Assembly (NCBI RefSeq): GCF_014649835.1 | Contig: NZ_BMTU01000009.1 | Coordinates: 186,001 to 250,000 of the forward strand | DNA: 64,000 nucleotides | Reading direction: 5' to 3' | Source: Streptomyces pilosus | GTDB taxonomy: Bacteria > Actinomycetota > Actinomycetes > Streptomycetales > Streptomycetaceae | Shown: positions 52,846 to 62,946 of the stretch, piece after piece | Numbering within the stretch: the stretch's first letter is position 1 | How the letters are laid out: the number at the start of each line of letters is the position of its first letter | Position numbers and translations under genes: made by a program | The notes under the pieces: generated by a model | Seen by the model: only the letters and a program-made list of their open reading frames with translations | Database searches by the model: none | What the model was told of the DNA's origin: nothing

Positions 52846-53408
52846 GCGGACATGCCGAGGGTCAGCAGATGACGGCGGTCGTCCGCGACGTGGTCGGAGG
52901 TCTCATAACCGGGGCGGAGCAATTCGGGATGAGTGTGCAGCAGGATCGATGCCTCGATTTCTCCCGCGTGCATGTCGGTGAGCAACGAGGTGACCACGCC
53001 GGCCCGTTCGCGCGCCGTCTCCCAGTCCTCCGGGGCCGGGTACAGCGCCATCCGTTCACCGCGGGCGGAGGCCTCCTGAACGGCGTTGCCCAGGACGTAG
53101 TTCCCGCCGTGACCGTTGACCAGGACCAGGGTGTCCACGCCCGAGCGGCGGAGCGAGTCGGCGATGTCCCTGATCACCGCGTGCAGGGTCACGGCGGAGA
53201 GGGAGACGGTGCCGGGCCAGGCCGCGTGCTCGTGCGAGCAGGAGATCGGCACCGGGGGGAGGAGGTGCACCGGGTAGGCGCCGGCGATCTCCCGCGCGAC
53301 GGCACAGGCGACCAGCGTGTCGGTCGCCAGCGGCAGATACGGGCCGTGCTGCTCGAAACTCCCGACCGGAAGTACCGCGATCTGCTGTGAGACGCCGGCT
53401 CCCCGCAT
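52722..53408 (-). CDS. Creatininase-family amidohydrolase, candidate FAPy deformylase
   Basis: 228 residues from ATG 53408 (AGAGGA 7 nt upstream; the in-frame start at 53489 lacks one). Metal ligands of the creatininase fold are present: Glu19 and His21 in 'GSFEQHGPYLP', Asp30 in 'LATDT', His100 in 'VNGHGGN', and Glu150 in 'MHAGEIEAS'. The family includes creatinine amidohydrolase, MftE of mycofactocin synthesis, and archaeal ArfB, which removes the formyl group from the product of GTP cyclohydrolase III. It is divergent from a GTP cyclohydrolase II predicted to leave that formyl group, so deformylation is the favoured role. No mycofactocin genes are near. Confidence 0.88.
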   Translation of the reverse strand: MRGAGVSQQIAVLPVGSFEQHGPYLPLATDTLVACAVAREIAGAYPVHLLPPVPISCSHEHAAWPGTVSLSAVTLHAVIRDIADSLRRSGVDTLVLVNGHGGNYVLGNAVQEASARGERMALYPAPEDWETARERAGVVTSLLTDMHAGEIEASILLHTHPELLRPGYETSDHVADDRRHLLTLGMSAYTDSGVIGRPSLASAEKGKQLLASLVDSFGTYFSLLTSDA

Positions 53409-53530
53409 CCGTACATCCTCTGTAGTATCCGCCGGCAACAGACCGTGCACCGGGCCGTATGCCGCCGACCGCTCGTGTGAACCACCCATATCGTCACGGC
53501 CTTTCGTCTCTGCTTAGGAACTCGAGAATC

Positions 53531-54190
53531 ATGACAGAAAAAGTAGGCGTACTCGGCAAGAAGCCCCTGCGGCGGACCGGCGTGGAACGCGTCGTGAATG
53601 CACCGCTGCCCACCGTGTACGGGAAGTTCCAGGCGGTCGGATATCTCGACCACGACCGCGGTGACGAACAAGTCGCCCTGGTGTACGGCGATCTCGGCCG
53701 GGACCGGGTCCTCACGCGGCTGCACTCGGAATGCCTGACCGGTGACGCCTTCGGCTCCCAGCACTGCGAGTGCGGCGACCAGCTGGCGGCGGCACTGCGC
53801 GCGGTCGCGGCCGAAGGGGCGGGCGTGGTCGTCTACTTGAGGGGCCACGAGGGACGCGGTATCGGCCTGCTCGCCAAACTGCGGGCGATGGCGCTGCAGG
53901 CGGAGGGACTCGACACCGTCGAGGCGAACCTCGCGCTCGGCCTGCCGGTGGACGCCCGCGACTACGCCGTCGCCGCCGGCATGCTCCAGGACCTGGGCGT
54001 GCGGTCGGTGCGGCTGATGTCCAACAACCCGCGCAAGCGCGAGGCGTTGGTGCGGCACGGCGTCCAGGTCGCCGAGCAGGTGCCGCTGCTGATACCGCCG
54101 TGCGAGAGCAACATCACCTACCTGCGCACCAAGCGGGAGCGCCTCGACCACCACCTGCCCCATCTGGACGCGGTCGCCCACCTGTCCTGA
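53531..54190 (+). CDS. GTP cyclohydrolase II paralogue with Met120 (formyl-retaining type)
   Basis: 219 residues. The zinc Cys are C68, C79 and C81 ('HSECLTGDAFGSQHCECG') and the catalytic loop is 'RGHEGRGIGLLAKLRAM'. E. coli RibA has Tyr105 in 'KIRAY'; here that position is Met120. I recall that SCO6655, with Met at the same number, opens the imidazole ring of GTP but stops at the formylamino-pyrimidine (FAPy), and that the Tyr/Met switch controls this. The enzyme is therefore predicted to feed FAPy, not riboflavin. No ribB, ribH or ribE is near. Its stop is 1 bp from the convergent serine-hydrolase stop. Confidence 0.9.
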   Translation: MTEKVGVLGKKPLRRTGVERVVNAPLPTVYGKFQAVGYLDHDRGDEQVALVYGDLGRDRVLTRLHSECLTGDAFGSQHCECGDQLAAALRAVAAEGAGVVVYLRGHEGRGIGLLAKLRAMALQAEGLDTVEANLALGLPVDARDYAVAAGMLQDLGVRSVRLMSNNPRKREALVRHGVQVAEQVPLLIPPCESNITYLRTKRERLDHHLPHLDAVAHLS

Positions 54191-54191
54191 G

Positions 54192-55421
54192 TCAGCCGGT
54201 CACCGCCGCGTGCACCAGCCGCTTGAGGTCGGGGAAGACGGTGTGGGAGGACCTGGGCCGCACCTGCGTGCAGAACTGCACGGTCAGGTCGCGGCCCGGG
54301 TCGACCCAGAAGGTGGTGGTGGCCACCCCGCTCCAGCCGTAGCTGCCGAGGCCCGACGGGGACTGCGTGCGCGACGGGTCGATGACCACGGAGACACCGA
54401 GGCCGAAGCCGACACCGTCGTTGCCGGGGACGTCGTGTGCGGGCCGACTGCCGAAGGCACGCAGGTCGGCGTTGCCCGGGAGGTGGTTGCGGGTCATCAG
54501 GTCCACGGTGTCCGGGGCGAGCAGCCGCACCCCGTCGAGCTCCCCGCGCCGGCGCAGCAGTTCCATGAACCGGTGCACGTCGTGGGCGGAGGCCACCATG
54601 CCGCCGCTGCCGGACAGGAACCGGGGCCGGCCGCGCAGCGGCAGCCCCGCGATCGGCTCGATGCCGCCGTCGTCCGACTCCCCGTAGAGCTCCGCGAGGC
54701 GCGCCATCCGGTCGCCGGGGACCTGGAAGCCGGCGTCGTCCATGCCGAGCGGGCGGAAGACCCGCTCGGCGAGGTAGTCGTCCAGGGGGCGGCCGGACAC
54801 CACCTCGATGATCCGGCCCAGCACGTTCGACGCCACCGAGTAGTTCCACCGGGTCCCCGGATCGAATTGCAGCGGCAGGCTCGCGTACACGTCGGTGGTC
54901 CCCGCCAGGTCCTGGCCCGGCGCCACCGACGACTCCAGACCGGCCGCCCGGTACAGCGCGTCGACGGGGTGGGTGTGGTAAAAGGCGAACGTCAGCCCGG
55001 CGGTGTGCGTCATCAGATGCCGTACGAGGAGGGGGCCGGCGGCCGGGCGGGTGCGTACCCGCTCACCGGAGCCGCTCTCGTACACGCGCGGTTCCGCGAA
55101 GGCGGGGAGGTGACGGCCGACCGGGTCGTCCAGCGACAGCAGCCCCTCCTCCATCAGCATCAGCGCGCCCACCGTGGTGACCGGTTTGGTCATGGAGTAG
55201 ATCCGCCACAGCGTGTCCGTCTCCACGGGCAGCCCGGCCGCGACGTCCCGGAACCCGTACGCGGTGAGGTGTGCGACGCGCCCGCCCCGGGCGACGGCGA
55301 CGAGGAACCCGGGCAGCCTGCCGTCGTCGACCTGGTGGGCGAAGTGACCGTCGAGCCGCTCCAGCGCCCGCGGGTCCAGTCCCGCCTCCTCGGGGGTGGT
55401 TTCCTGCCGCAGTACCGCCAT
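54192..55421 (-). CDS. Serine hydrolase, class C beta-lactamase/esterase family
   Basis: 409 residues from ATG 55421 behind GAGGAGAGG. The SxxK motif is 'IYSMTKPVTTVGAL', the second motif is 'WNYSVASNVLGRIIEVVSG' (Tyr-Ser-x-x-x-Asn), and the third, KTG-equivalent, is 'GLGSYGWSGVATTTF', as in EstB-type esterases. No signal peptide, so probably a cytosolic esterase or amidase rather than a secreted beta-lactamase. The ATP-driven neighbours give no clue to the substrate. It is divergent from the PPOX gene. Confidence 0.9.
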   Translation of the reverse strand: MAVLRQETTPEEAGLDPRALERLDGHFAHQVDDGRLPGFLVAVARGGRVAHLTAYGFRDVAAGLPVETDTLWRIYSMTKPVTTVGALMLMEEGLLSLDDPVGRHLPAFAEPRVYESGSGERVRTRPAAGPLLVRHLMTHTAGLTFAFYHTHPVDALYRAAGLESSVAPGQDLAGTTDVYASLPLQFDPGTRWNYSVASNVLGRIIEVVSGRPLDDYLAERVFRPLGMDDAGFQVPGDRMARLAELYGESDDGGIEPIAGLPLRGRPRFLSGSGGMVASAHDVHRFMELLRRRGELDGVRLLAPDTVDLMTRNHLPGNADLRAFGSRPAHDVPGNDGVGFGLGVSVVIDPSRTQSPSGLGSYGWSGVATTTFWVDPGRDLTVQFCTQVRPRSSHTVFPDLKRLVHAAVTG

Positions 55422-55469
55422 CGCCTCTCCTCGGGGAACGCCGGCCCGGTGCGGACCGTTGATCGAGTC

Positions 55470-55916
55470 ATGACTCAGGACGCCGAACAGAACGCACTGC
55501 TCGCCCTGCTCTCCGAGGGGAACGGCGGAGTGCTCGTCACACTGAAACGGGACGGGCGGCCCCAGCTGTCCAACGTCACGCACGCTTACTACCCCGATGA
55601 GCGCGTCCTTCGCGTGTCGCTCACGGACGACCGTGCCAAGACCCGCAATCTGCGGCGCGACCCCCGCGCCTCGTACCACGTCACCACCCCCGACCGGTGG
55701 GCGTACACGGTGGCCGAGGGCACCGCCGAGCTGTCCCCCGTCGCCGGTGATCCGTACGACGGGACGGTGGAGGAACTCGTCCGCCTGTACCGCGACGTCA
55801 ACGGCGAGCACCCCGACTGGGAGGACTTCCGCGCGGCGATGGTCCGCGACCGGCGGCTGGTGCTGCGCCTGCGGGTGGAGCGGGCGTACGGCATCCCGCG
55901 CGGCGCCGGGGCGTAG
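55470..55916 (+). CDS. PPOX-class F420-dependent oxidoreductase-like protein
   Basis: 148 residues, ATG 55470. A split-barrel flavin/F420-binding protein: 'GGVLVTLKRDGRPQLSNVTHAYY', 'VLRVSLTDDRAKTRNLRRDPRASYHV' and 'WAYTVAEGTAEL' are typical of the TIGR03618-type, deazaflavin-using actinobacterial subgroup. Substrate unknown. The 3' end, including the stop codon, lies in a 16-bp-stem hairpin shared with the convergent ABC gene. Confidence 0.88.
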   Translation: MTQDAEQNALLALLSEGNGGVLVTLKRDGRPQLSNVTHAYYPDERVLRVSLTDDRAKTRNLRRDPRASYHVTTPDRWAYTVAEGTAELSPVAGDPYDGTVEELVRLYRDVNGEHPDWEDFRAAMVRDRRLVLRLRVERAYGIPRGAGA

Positions 55917-55939
55917 TCACCGTCCCGGCGCCGCGCGGG
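55895..55939. terminator. Bidirectional terminator spanning the PPOX stop codon
   Basis: Perfect 16-bp stem, CCCGCGCGGCGCCGGG (55895-55910) with complement at 55924-55939; the 13-nt loop contains the TAG stop. The convergent gene ends at 55947. Confidence 0.82.
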
Positions 55940-55946
55940 GAGCGCC

Positions 55947-58340
<2,394 letters not shown>

Positions 58341-58625
58341 CGTCCTCCATCCGTCGGGCGGGGCCGCCGTCGCGGGCTCCGCCGGCGTTCCCCGGCTCGG
58401 TCCGGCCGCAGGTCGCCGACGCGGTCACGGCTGCGCTCCACCGTCCGTGCGACGGGTGCCCCGGCCGGGCCTCGGGCCAAGGCTAGGCTAGGCGCACCGC
58501 GGTCACCTGCGCTTCTCCATTCCTGACCGGCCCCGTGCCCCCCTTTTATCCGGAGTCGGTCACTCCCCGTGGCCCTCCGGACCGGTGGGGACGCGCGGGC
58601 ACCGGACGGACGGGACGCCGGTGCG

Positions 58626-59210
58626 TCACGGGCGGGTGTTCCACTCCGCGACGACCGGGCTGCCGTGCTCCAGGGACAGGCGGCACAGGGTGCCCGTCTC
58701 CAGGCGGAACAGCCGGCCGTCGGCCGGGGGCAGGCCCAGGCGGCGGGCGGTCAGCACGCGCAGGAGGTGACCGTGGGCCACCAGCATCACGTCGCCCCCG
58801 TCCAGGGCCCCGGCGACCCGGGACAGCACCCGGTCCACGCGCTCACCGACCTGCTCCGGCGACTCGCCGGGGAACTCGGGGCCGGGCGGCACCCCGTCCG
58901 TCCACAGGTCCCAGCCGGGCCGCGTGCGGCGGATCTCCGCCGTGGTGACGCCCTCGTAGCCGCCGTAGTCCCACTCCCGCAGGTCGGGCTCGGGCACGGC
59001 ACCGGTCAGACCCGCCAGTTCCGCGGTGCGCCGGGCCCGCAGCAGCGGGCTGGTGAGGACCAGCCCGAAGGACCGGTCCGCCAGCAGCCGGGCGAGGGAC
59101 CCGGCCTGTCCCTCGCCCCTCTCAGTCAGCGGCAGATCGGTGCACCCGGTGTGCCGGCCCGTCCTGCTCCACTCGGTCTCGCCGTGCCGCGCCAGCAGCA
59201 GATCGCCCAC
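58626..59210 (-). CDS. Histidine phosphatase (phosphoglycerate-mutase-like)
   Basis: 194 residues from GTG 59210, 4 bp after the gnd stop at 59215, so it is the last gene of the pentose-phosphate operon. The catalytic RHG is 'LLLARHGETEWS' (His9), with 'LTSPLLRARRTAELAG', 'DLREWDYGGYEGVT' (the general acid Glu) and 'VMLVAHGHLLRVL'. The 'YGGYEG' segment is as in acid phosphatases/SixA-like enzymes and fructose-2,6-bisphosphatase-type proteins. It may dephosphorylate a sugar phosphate made by the operon (inference). Confidence 0.9.
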   Translation of the reverse strand: MGDLLLARHGETEWSRTGRHTGCTDLPLTERGEGQAGSLARLLADRSFGLVLTSPLLRARRTAELAGLTGAVPEPDLREWDYGGYEGVTTAEIRRTRPGWDLWTDGVPPGPEFPGESPEQVGERVDRVLSRVAGALDGGDVMLVAHGHLLRVLTARRLGLPPADGRLFRLETGTLCRLSLEHGSPVVAEWNTRP

Positions 59211-59214
59211 GCCG

Positions 59215-60099
59215 TCAGTGCTTCTTCGCCGACTCGACGGCGTGACCGCCGAACTGGTTCCGCAGCGCCGCGATCATCTTCATCTGCGGTGAGTCCTCCT
59301 GCCGGGAGGCGAAGCGGGAGAACAGGGAGGCGGTGATCGCGGGCAGCGGCACCGCGTGGTCGATCGCCGCCTCCACCGTCCAGCGGCCCTCGCCCGAGTC
59401 CTCGGCGTAGCCCCGCAGCCCCTCCAGGTGCTCGTCCTCGTCCAGCGCGTGCACCGCGAGGTCCAGCAGCCAGGAGCGGATGACGGTGCCCTCCTGCCAG
59501 GAGCGGAACACCTCCCGCACGTTGTCCACCGAGTCGGCCTTCTCGAGCAGCTCCCAGCCCTCGGCGTAGGCCTGCATCATGGCGTACTCGATGCCGTTGT
59601 GGACCATCTTCGCGAAGTGCCCGGCGCCGACCCTGCCCGCGTGGACATAGCCGTACGGGCCGTGCGGCTTGAGCGCGTCGAAGATCGGCTTCAGCCGTTC
59701 CACGTGCTCCTCGTCGCCGCCGACCATCAGGGCGTAGCCGTTCTTCAGGCCCCACACCCCGCCCGAGACGCCCGCGTCGACGAAGCCGATGCCCCGGGCG
59801 CCCAGCTCCCTGGCGTGCTTCTCGTCGTCCGTCCAGCGCGAGTTGCCGCCGTCCACGACGACGTCGCCGGGTTTGAGCAGGCTCGCCAGCTGGTCGATGA
59901 CGTTCTGGGTGACGGTGCCCGCCGGCACCATCACCCACACCGCGCGCGGCCCGTCGAGCCCGTCCACGAGGTCGGACAGGTGGGCGACGTCGGAGAGGTC
60001 GGGATTGGTGTCGTACCCGATGACGGTGTGGCCGGCGTTGCGGAGGCGCTCGCGCATGTTGCCGCCCATTTTGCCGAGACCGACGAGACCGATCTGCAT
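59215..60099 (-). CDS. gnd: 6-phosphogluconate dehydrogenase, decarboxylating (short form)
   Basis: 294 residues, the short ~300-residue form (YqeC/GntZ-like) lacking the C-terminal tail of E. coli Gnd. NAD(P)-binding 'MQIGLVGLGKMGGNM', signature 'VVVDGGNSRWTDDEKHARELGARGIGFVDAGVSGGVWGL', and catalytic Lys in 'HFAKMVHNGIEYAMMQAYAEG'. Converts 6-phosphogluconate to ribulose 5-phosphate plus CO2; cofactor preference cannot be told. A 122-bp gap separates it from opcA upstream; in S. coelicolor I recall a pgi gene at this place. Confidence 0.92.
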   Translation of the reverse strand: MQIGLVGLGKMGGNMRERLRNAGHTVIGYDTNPDLSDVAHLSDLVDGLDGPRAVWVMVPAGTVTQNVIDQLASLLKPGDVVVDGGNSRWTDDEKHARELGARGIGFVDAGVSGGVWGLKNGYALMVGGDEEHVERLKPIFDALKPHGPYGYVHAGRVGAGHFAKMVHNGIEYAMMQAYAEGWELLEKADSVDNVREVFRSWQEGTVIRSWLLDLAVHALDEDEHLEGLRGYAEDSGEGRWTVEAAIDHAVPLPAITASLFSRFASRQEDSPQMKMIAALRNQFGGHAVESAKKH

Positions 60100-60221
60100 G
60101 TCAGTTCACTTCCCATTCTTCGCGGTGGGCGGCCGCCGGCGCGGCCGTGGACGGGTCGGGCCCGTGGGCGGGGCCGCCGGCCGGACAGGACCGCACGGGG
60201 CGCCGGGCCGGTCCGGGGTCG

Positions 60222-61157
60222 TCAGGCATGAGCCGCCACCTCCTCGGTGGCCTCGCCGCGCAGGGCCACGGCGTACATCTCGTCGGCGTCGAGGCGCCTG
60301 AGCTCCTCGGCGATGAGTTCGGAGGTGGGGCGGACCTTCAGCGCCAGCCGGCGCGCGGGCTGCCCGGGCAGGGTCAGTGTCGCCAGCGGGCCCTCGGGGC
60401 GGTCGATGACGACCTCTCCGTCCGCGGTGCCCAGCCGGACCGCCGTGACGACCGGTCCCGCGGTCACCACCCGGTCGACGGGGACCCGCAGCCGCGCCTC
60501 CAGCCAGCGTGCCAGCAGCTCGGCGGCCGGGTTGTCGGCCTCGGCCTCCACGGCCGCCGACGTGACCGTCGCCCGCGCCTGGTCCAGGGCCGCGGCCAGC
60601 ATGGACCGCCACAGCGTCAGCCTGGTCCAGGCGAGGTCGGTGTCGCCGGGCGCGTAGCTGCGCCGCCGGGCCCGGAGCACCGCCATGGGGTTCTCGACCG
60701 CGTACAGGTCGGTGATCCTGCGCTGGCCCAGCGCGCCCAGCGGGTCCTGCGACGGGTTCTCGGGCGCGTCCCCGGGCCACCACACCACCACCGGCGCGTC
60801 CGGCAGCAGCAGCGGCAGGACCACCGAGTCGGCGTGCTCGGACACCTCGCCGTAGGTCCGCAGCACCACCGTCTCGCCGGTGCCGGCCTCGGAGCCGACC
60901 CGCACCTCGGCGTCCAGCCGGGAGTGCGTGCGCTCGCGCGGGTTGCGGGCGTGCCGCTTGATGACGACCAGGGTGCGCGAGGGGTGCTCGTGCGAGGCCT
61001 CCTCCGCCGCCTTGATCGAGTCGTAGGCGTTCTCCTCGTCCGTGACGATGACCATCGTCAGGACCATGCCCACGGCCGGGGTGCCGATGGCGCGGCGGCC
61101 CTGCACCAGCGCCTTGTTGACCTTGCTTGCCGTGGTGTCGGTCAGGTCGATCTTCAT
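60222..61157 (-). CDS. opcA: OpcA, glucose-6-phosphate dehydrogenase assembly protein
   Basis: 311 residues; its ATG (61157) overlaps the zwf stop by 4 bp. Family features: 'MKIDLTDTTASKVNKALVQGRR', 'LTMVIVTDEENAYDSIKAAEEASHEHPSR', 'APVVVWWPGDAP' and 'RSYAPGDTDLAWTRLTLWRSMLAAALDQ'. OpcA is an allosteric activator/assembly factor of Zwf in cyanobacteria and actinobacteria, and it is normally encoded right after zwf, as here. Confidence 0.93.
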   Translation of the reverse strand: MKIDLTDTTASKVNKALVQGRRAIGTPAVGMVLTMVIVTDEENAYDSIKAAEEASHEHPSRTLVVIKRHARNPRERTHSRLDAEVRVGSEAGTGETVVLRTYGEVSEHADSVVLPLLLPDAPVVVWWPGDAPENPSQDPLGALGQRRITDLYAVENPMAVLRARRRSYAPGDTDLAWTRLTLWRSMLAAALDQARATVTSAAVEAEADNPAAELLARWLEARLRVPVDRVVTAGPVVTAVRLGTADGEVVIDRPEGPLATLTLPGQPARRLALKVRPTSELIAEELRRLDADEMYAVALRGEATEEVAAHA

Positions 61158-62863
61158 GGCCTGCGCCAGCTCCGTCCGTCTCGTGCGAGCATCTCGTCGG
61201 CTTCCGCGGGGCCCCAGCTGCCCGACGCGTACTGGGCCGGCCTGCCGTGCGACGCCCAGTACTCCTCGACCGGGTCGAGGATCCGCCAGGACTCCTCCAC
61301 CTCCTGGTGGCGGGGGAAGAGGTTGGCGTCGCCCAGCAGGACGTCCAGGATGAGCCGTTCGTACGCCTCCGGGCTGGACTCGGTGAAGGACTCGCCGTAG
61401 GCGAAGTCCATGGTCACGTCCCGCAGCTCCATCGACGTCCCCGGCACCTTCGAGCCGAACCGGACCGTCATGCCCTCGTCCGGCTGGACCCGGATCACGA
61501 CGGCGTTCTGGCCCAGCTCCTCGGTGGCGCCGGCGTCGAAGGGGGAGTGCGGGGCCCGCTGGAAGACCACCGCGATCTCGGTGACCCTGCGGCCCAGCCG
61601 CTTGCCGGTGCGCAGGTAGAACGGGACGCCCGCCCAGCGGCGGTTGTCCACGCGCAGGCTGATCGCGGCGTAGGTGTCGGTGGTGGAGGCCGGGTCGATG
61701 CCCTCCTCCTCCAGATAGCCCCGCACCTTCGCACCGCCCTGCCAGGCGCCCGCGTACTGTCCGCGCACCGTGTGCAGGCCGAGGTCGTCCGGGAGCCGCA
61801 CGGCCCGGAACACCTTCAGTTTCTCCGTCAGCAGCGAGGCCGCGTCGAAGGAGGCCGGTTCCTCCATCGCGGTGAGCGCGAGCAGCTGCAGGAGGTGGTT
61901 CTGGATGACGTCGCGGGCGGCGCCGATGCCGTCGTAGTAGCCCGCGCGGCCGCCGATGCCGATGTCCTCGGCCATGGTGATCTGTACGTGGTCCACGAAG
62001 GACCGGTTCCAGATCGGCTCGAACATCGTGTTGGCGAAGCGCAGCGCCAGGATGTTCTGGACGGTCTCCTTGCCCAGGTAGTGGTCGATCCGGAACACCT
62101 GTTCGGGGTCGAACACCTCGTGGACGATCGCGTTGAGCTCCTGGGCCGACTCCAGGTCGTGGCCGAACGGCTTCTCGATCACCGCGCGCCGCCAGGAGCC
62201 CTCGGGGGCGTCGGTGAGCCCGTGCCGCTTGAGCTGCTGCACCACCTTGGGGAAGAACTTCGGCGGCACGGACAGGTAGAAGGCGTGGTTGCCGCTGGTG
62301 CCCCGGGAGGCGTCCAGCTCGTCGACGGCCTTGCGCAGCTGTTCGAACGCCTGGTCGTCGTCGAAGTCACCCGGGATGAACCGCATGCCTTCGGAGAGCT
62401 GCTGCCACACCTCCTCCCGGAACGGGGTCCGGGCGTGCTCCTTGACCGCTTCGTGCACCACCTCGGCGAAGTCCTGGTCCTCCCAGTCCCGGCGGGCGAA
62501 CCCGACCAGCGAGAAGCCCGGTGGCAGCAGTCCCCGGTTGGCGAGGTCGTAGACGGCCGGCATGAGCTTGCGGCGGGACAGGTCGCCCGTCACGCCGAAG
62601 ATGACCAGTCCGGAGGGGCCCGCCACCCGGGGCAGCCGGCGGTCCCGCGGATCGCGCAGCGGGTTGGGCCAGCCGGCCGGCGGTGCGGGGAGGGCGGTGA
62701 GGGCCTCCGCCGGGCCCTCCGCCCCGTCTGCCGCCCTGTCCCCTGCCCCCTCCCGCGCCGGCTGTTCCTCCGGCGCGGTCGCCCCGGTCGCCGCGCCCTC
62801 CGCCGCAGCCCCGTCCGTCCCGCCGGGGGCCTCGGTCCCCGGCTCGGTCGTCCCGTCCGTCAT
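61154..62863 (-). CDS. zwf: Glucose-6-phosphate dehydrogenase
   Basis: 569 residues. 'LVIFGVTGDLSRRKLMPAVYDLANRG' (NADP-binding GxxGDLxxRKL), the active-site 'FRIDHYLGKETVQNILALRFAN', 'EKPFGHDLESAQELN' and 'YLRTGKRLGRRVTEI' are all present. The N-terminus has an unusual ~75-residue Ala/Gly/Glu-rich low-complexity extension before the Rossmann fold; most family members start near 'GPSGLVIFG'. Its ATG overlaps the stop of a transaldolase remnant (ATGA at 62860-62863). First enzyme of the oxidative pentose-phosphate branch. Confidence 0.95.
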   Translation of the reverse strand: MTDGTTEPGTEAPGGTDGAAAEGAATGATAPEEQPAREGAGDRAADGAEGPAEALTALPAPPAGWPNPLRDPRDRRLPRVAGPSGLVIFGVTGDLSRRKLMPAVYDLANRGLLPPGFSLVGFARRDWEDQDFAEVVHEAVKEHARTPFREEVWQQLSEGMRFIPGDFDDDQAFEQLRKAVDELDASRGTSGNHAFYLSVPPKFFPKVVQQLKRHGLTDAPEGSWRRAVIEKPFGHDLESAQELNAIVHEVFDPEQVFRIDHYLGKETVQNILALRFANTMFEPIWNRSFVDHVQITMAEDIGIGGRAGYYDGIGAARDVIQNHLLQLLALTAMEEPASFDAASLLTEKLKVFRAVRLPDDLGLHTVRGQYAGAWQGGAKVRGYLEEEGIDPASTTDTYAAISLRVDNRRWAGVPFYLRTGKRLGRRVTEIAVVFQRAPHSPFDAGATEELGQNAVVIRVQPDEGMTVRFGSKVPGTSMELRDVTMDFAYGESFTESSPEAYERLILDVLLGDANLFPRHQEVEESWRILDPVEEYWASHGRPAQYASGSWGPAEADEMLARDGRSWRRP

Positions 62864-62946
62864 TCCGTGTCAACTCCCTTGCTGTCGAGCGACTTCGTCA
62901 CCACGTCCAGCAGCTCCTGCCAGGCGTCCCCGAACTCCGCGAGTTC
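62860..62946 (-). pseudogene. Remnant 3' end of a transaldolase gene
   Basis: The minus-strand frame ending at 62860 finishes with 28 residues of the type 'F-x-D-A-W-Q-E-L-L-D' then 'VTKSLDSKGVD', with good third-position bias. Actinobacterial transaldolases end with an F-x-x-(A/S)-W-x-E-L-L helix just like this, and tal usually precedes zwf. Upstream of 62946 the coding pattern collapses. The ATGA overlap with zwf is preserved, so this is the scar of a deletion that removed most of tal (and tkt, if it was present). Confidence 0.62.

Noticed and set aside
53531..54190. Riboflavin operon
   Set aside because: No ribB, ribD, ribE or ribH is adjacent and the diagnostic Tyr is Met, so the gene is not called ribA for riboflavin synthesis.
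54192..55421. Antibiotic-resistance beta-lactamase
   Set aside because: The motifs fit the EstB-like esterase branch and no export signal is present, so resistance is not supported.
58488..58500. Iron box (DmdR/IdeR site) upstream of the UvrA-like gene
   Set aside because: AGGCTAGGCTAGG resembles one half of the site but the second half is missing.
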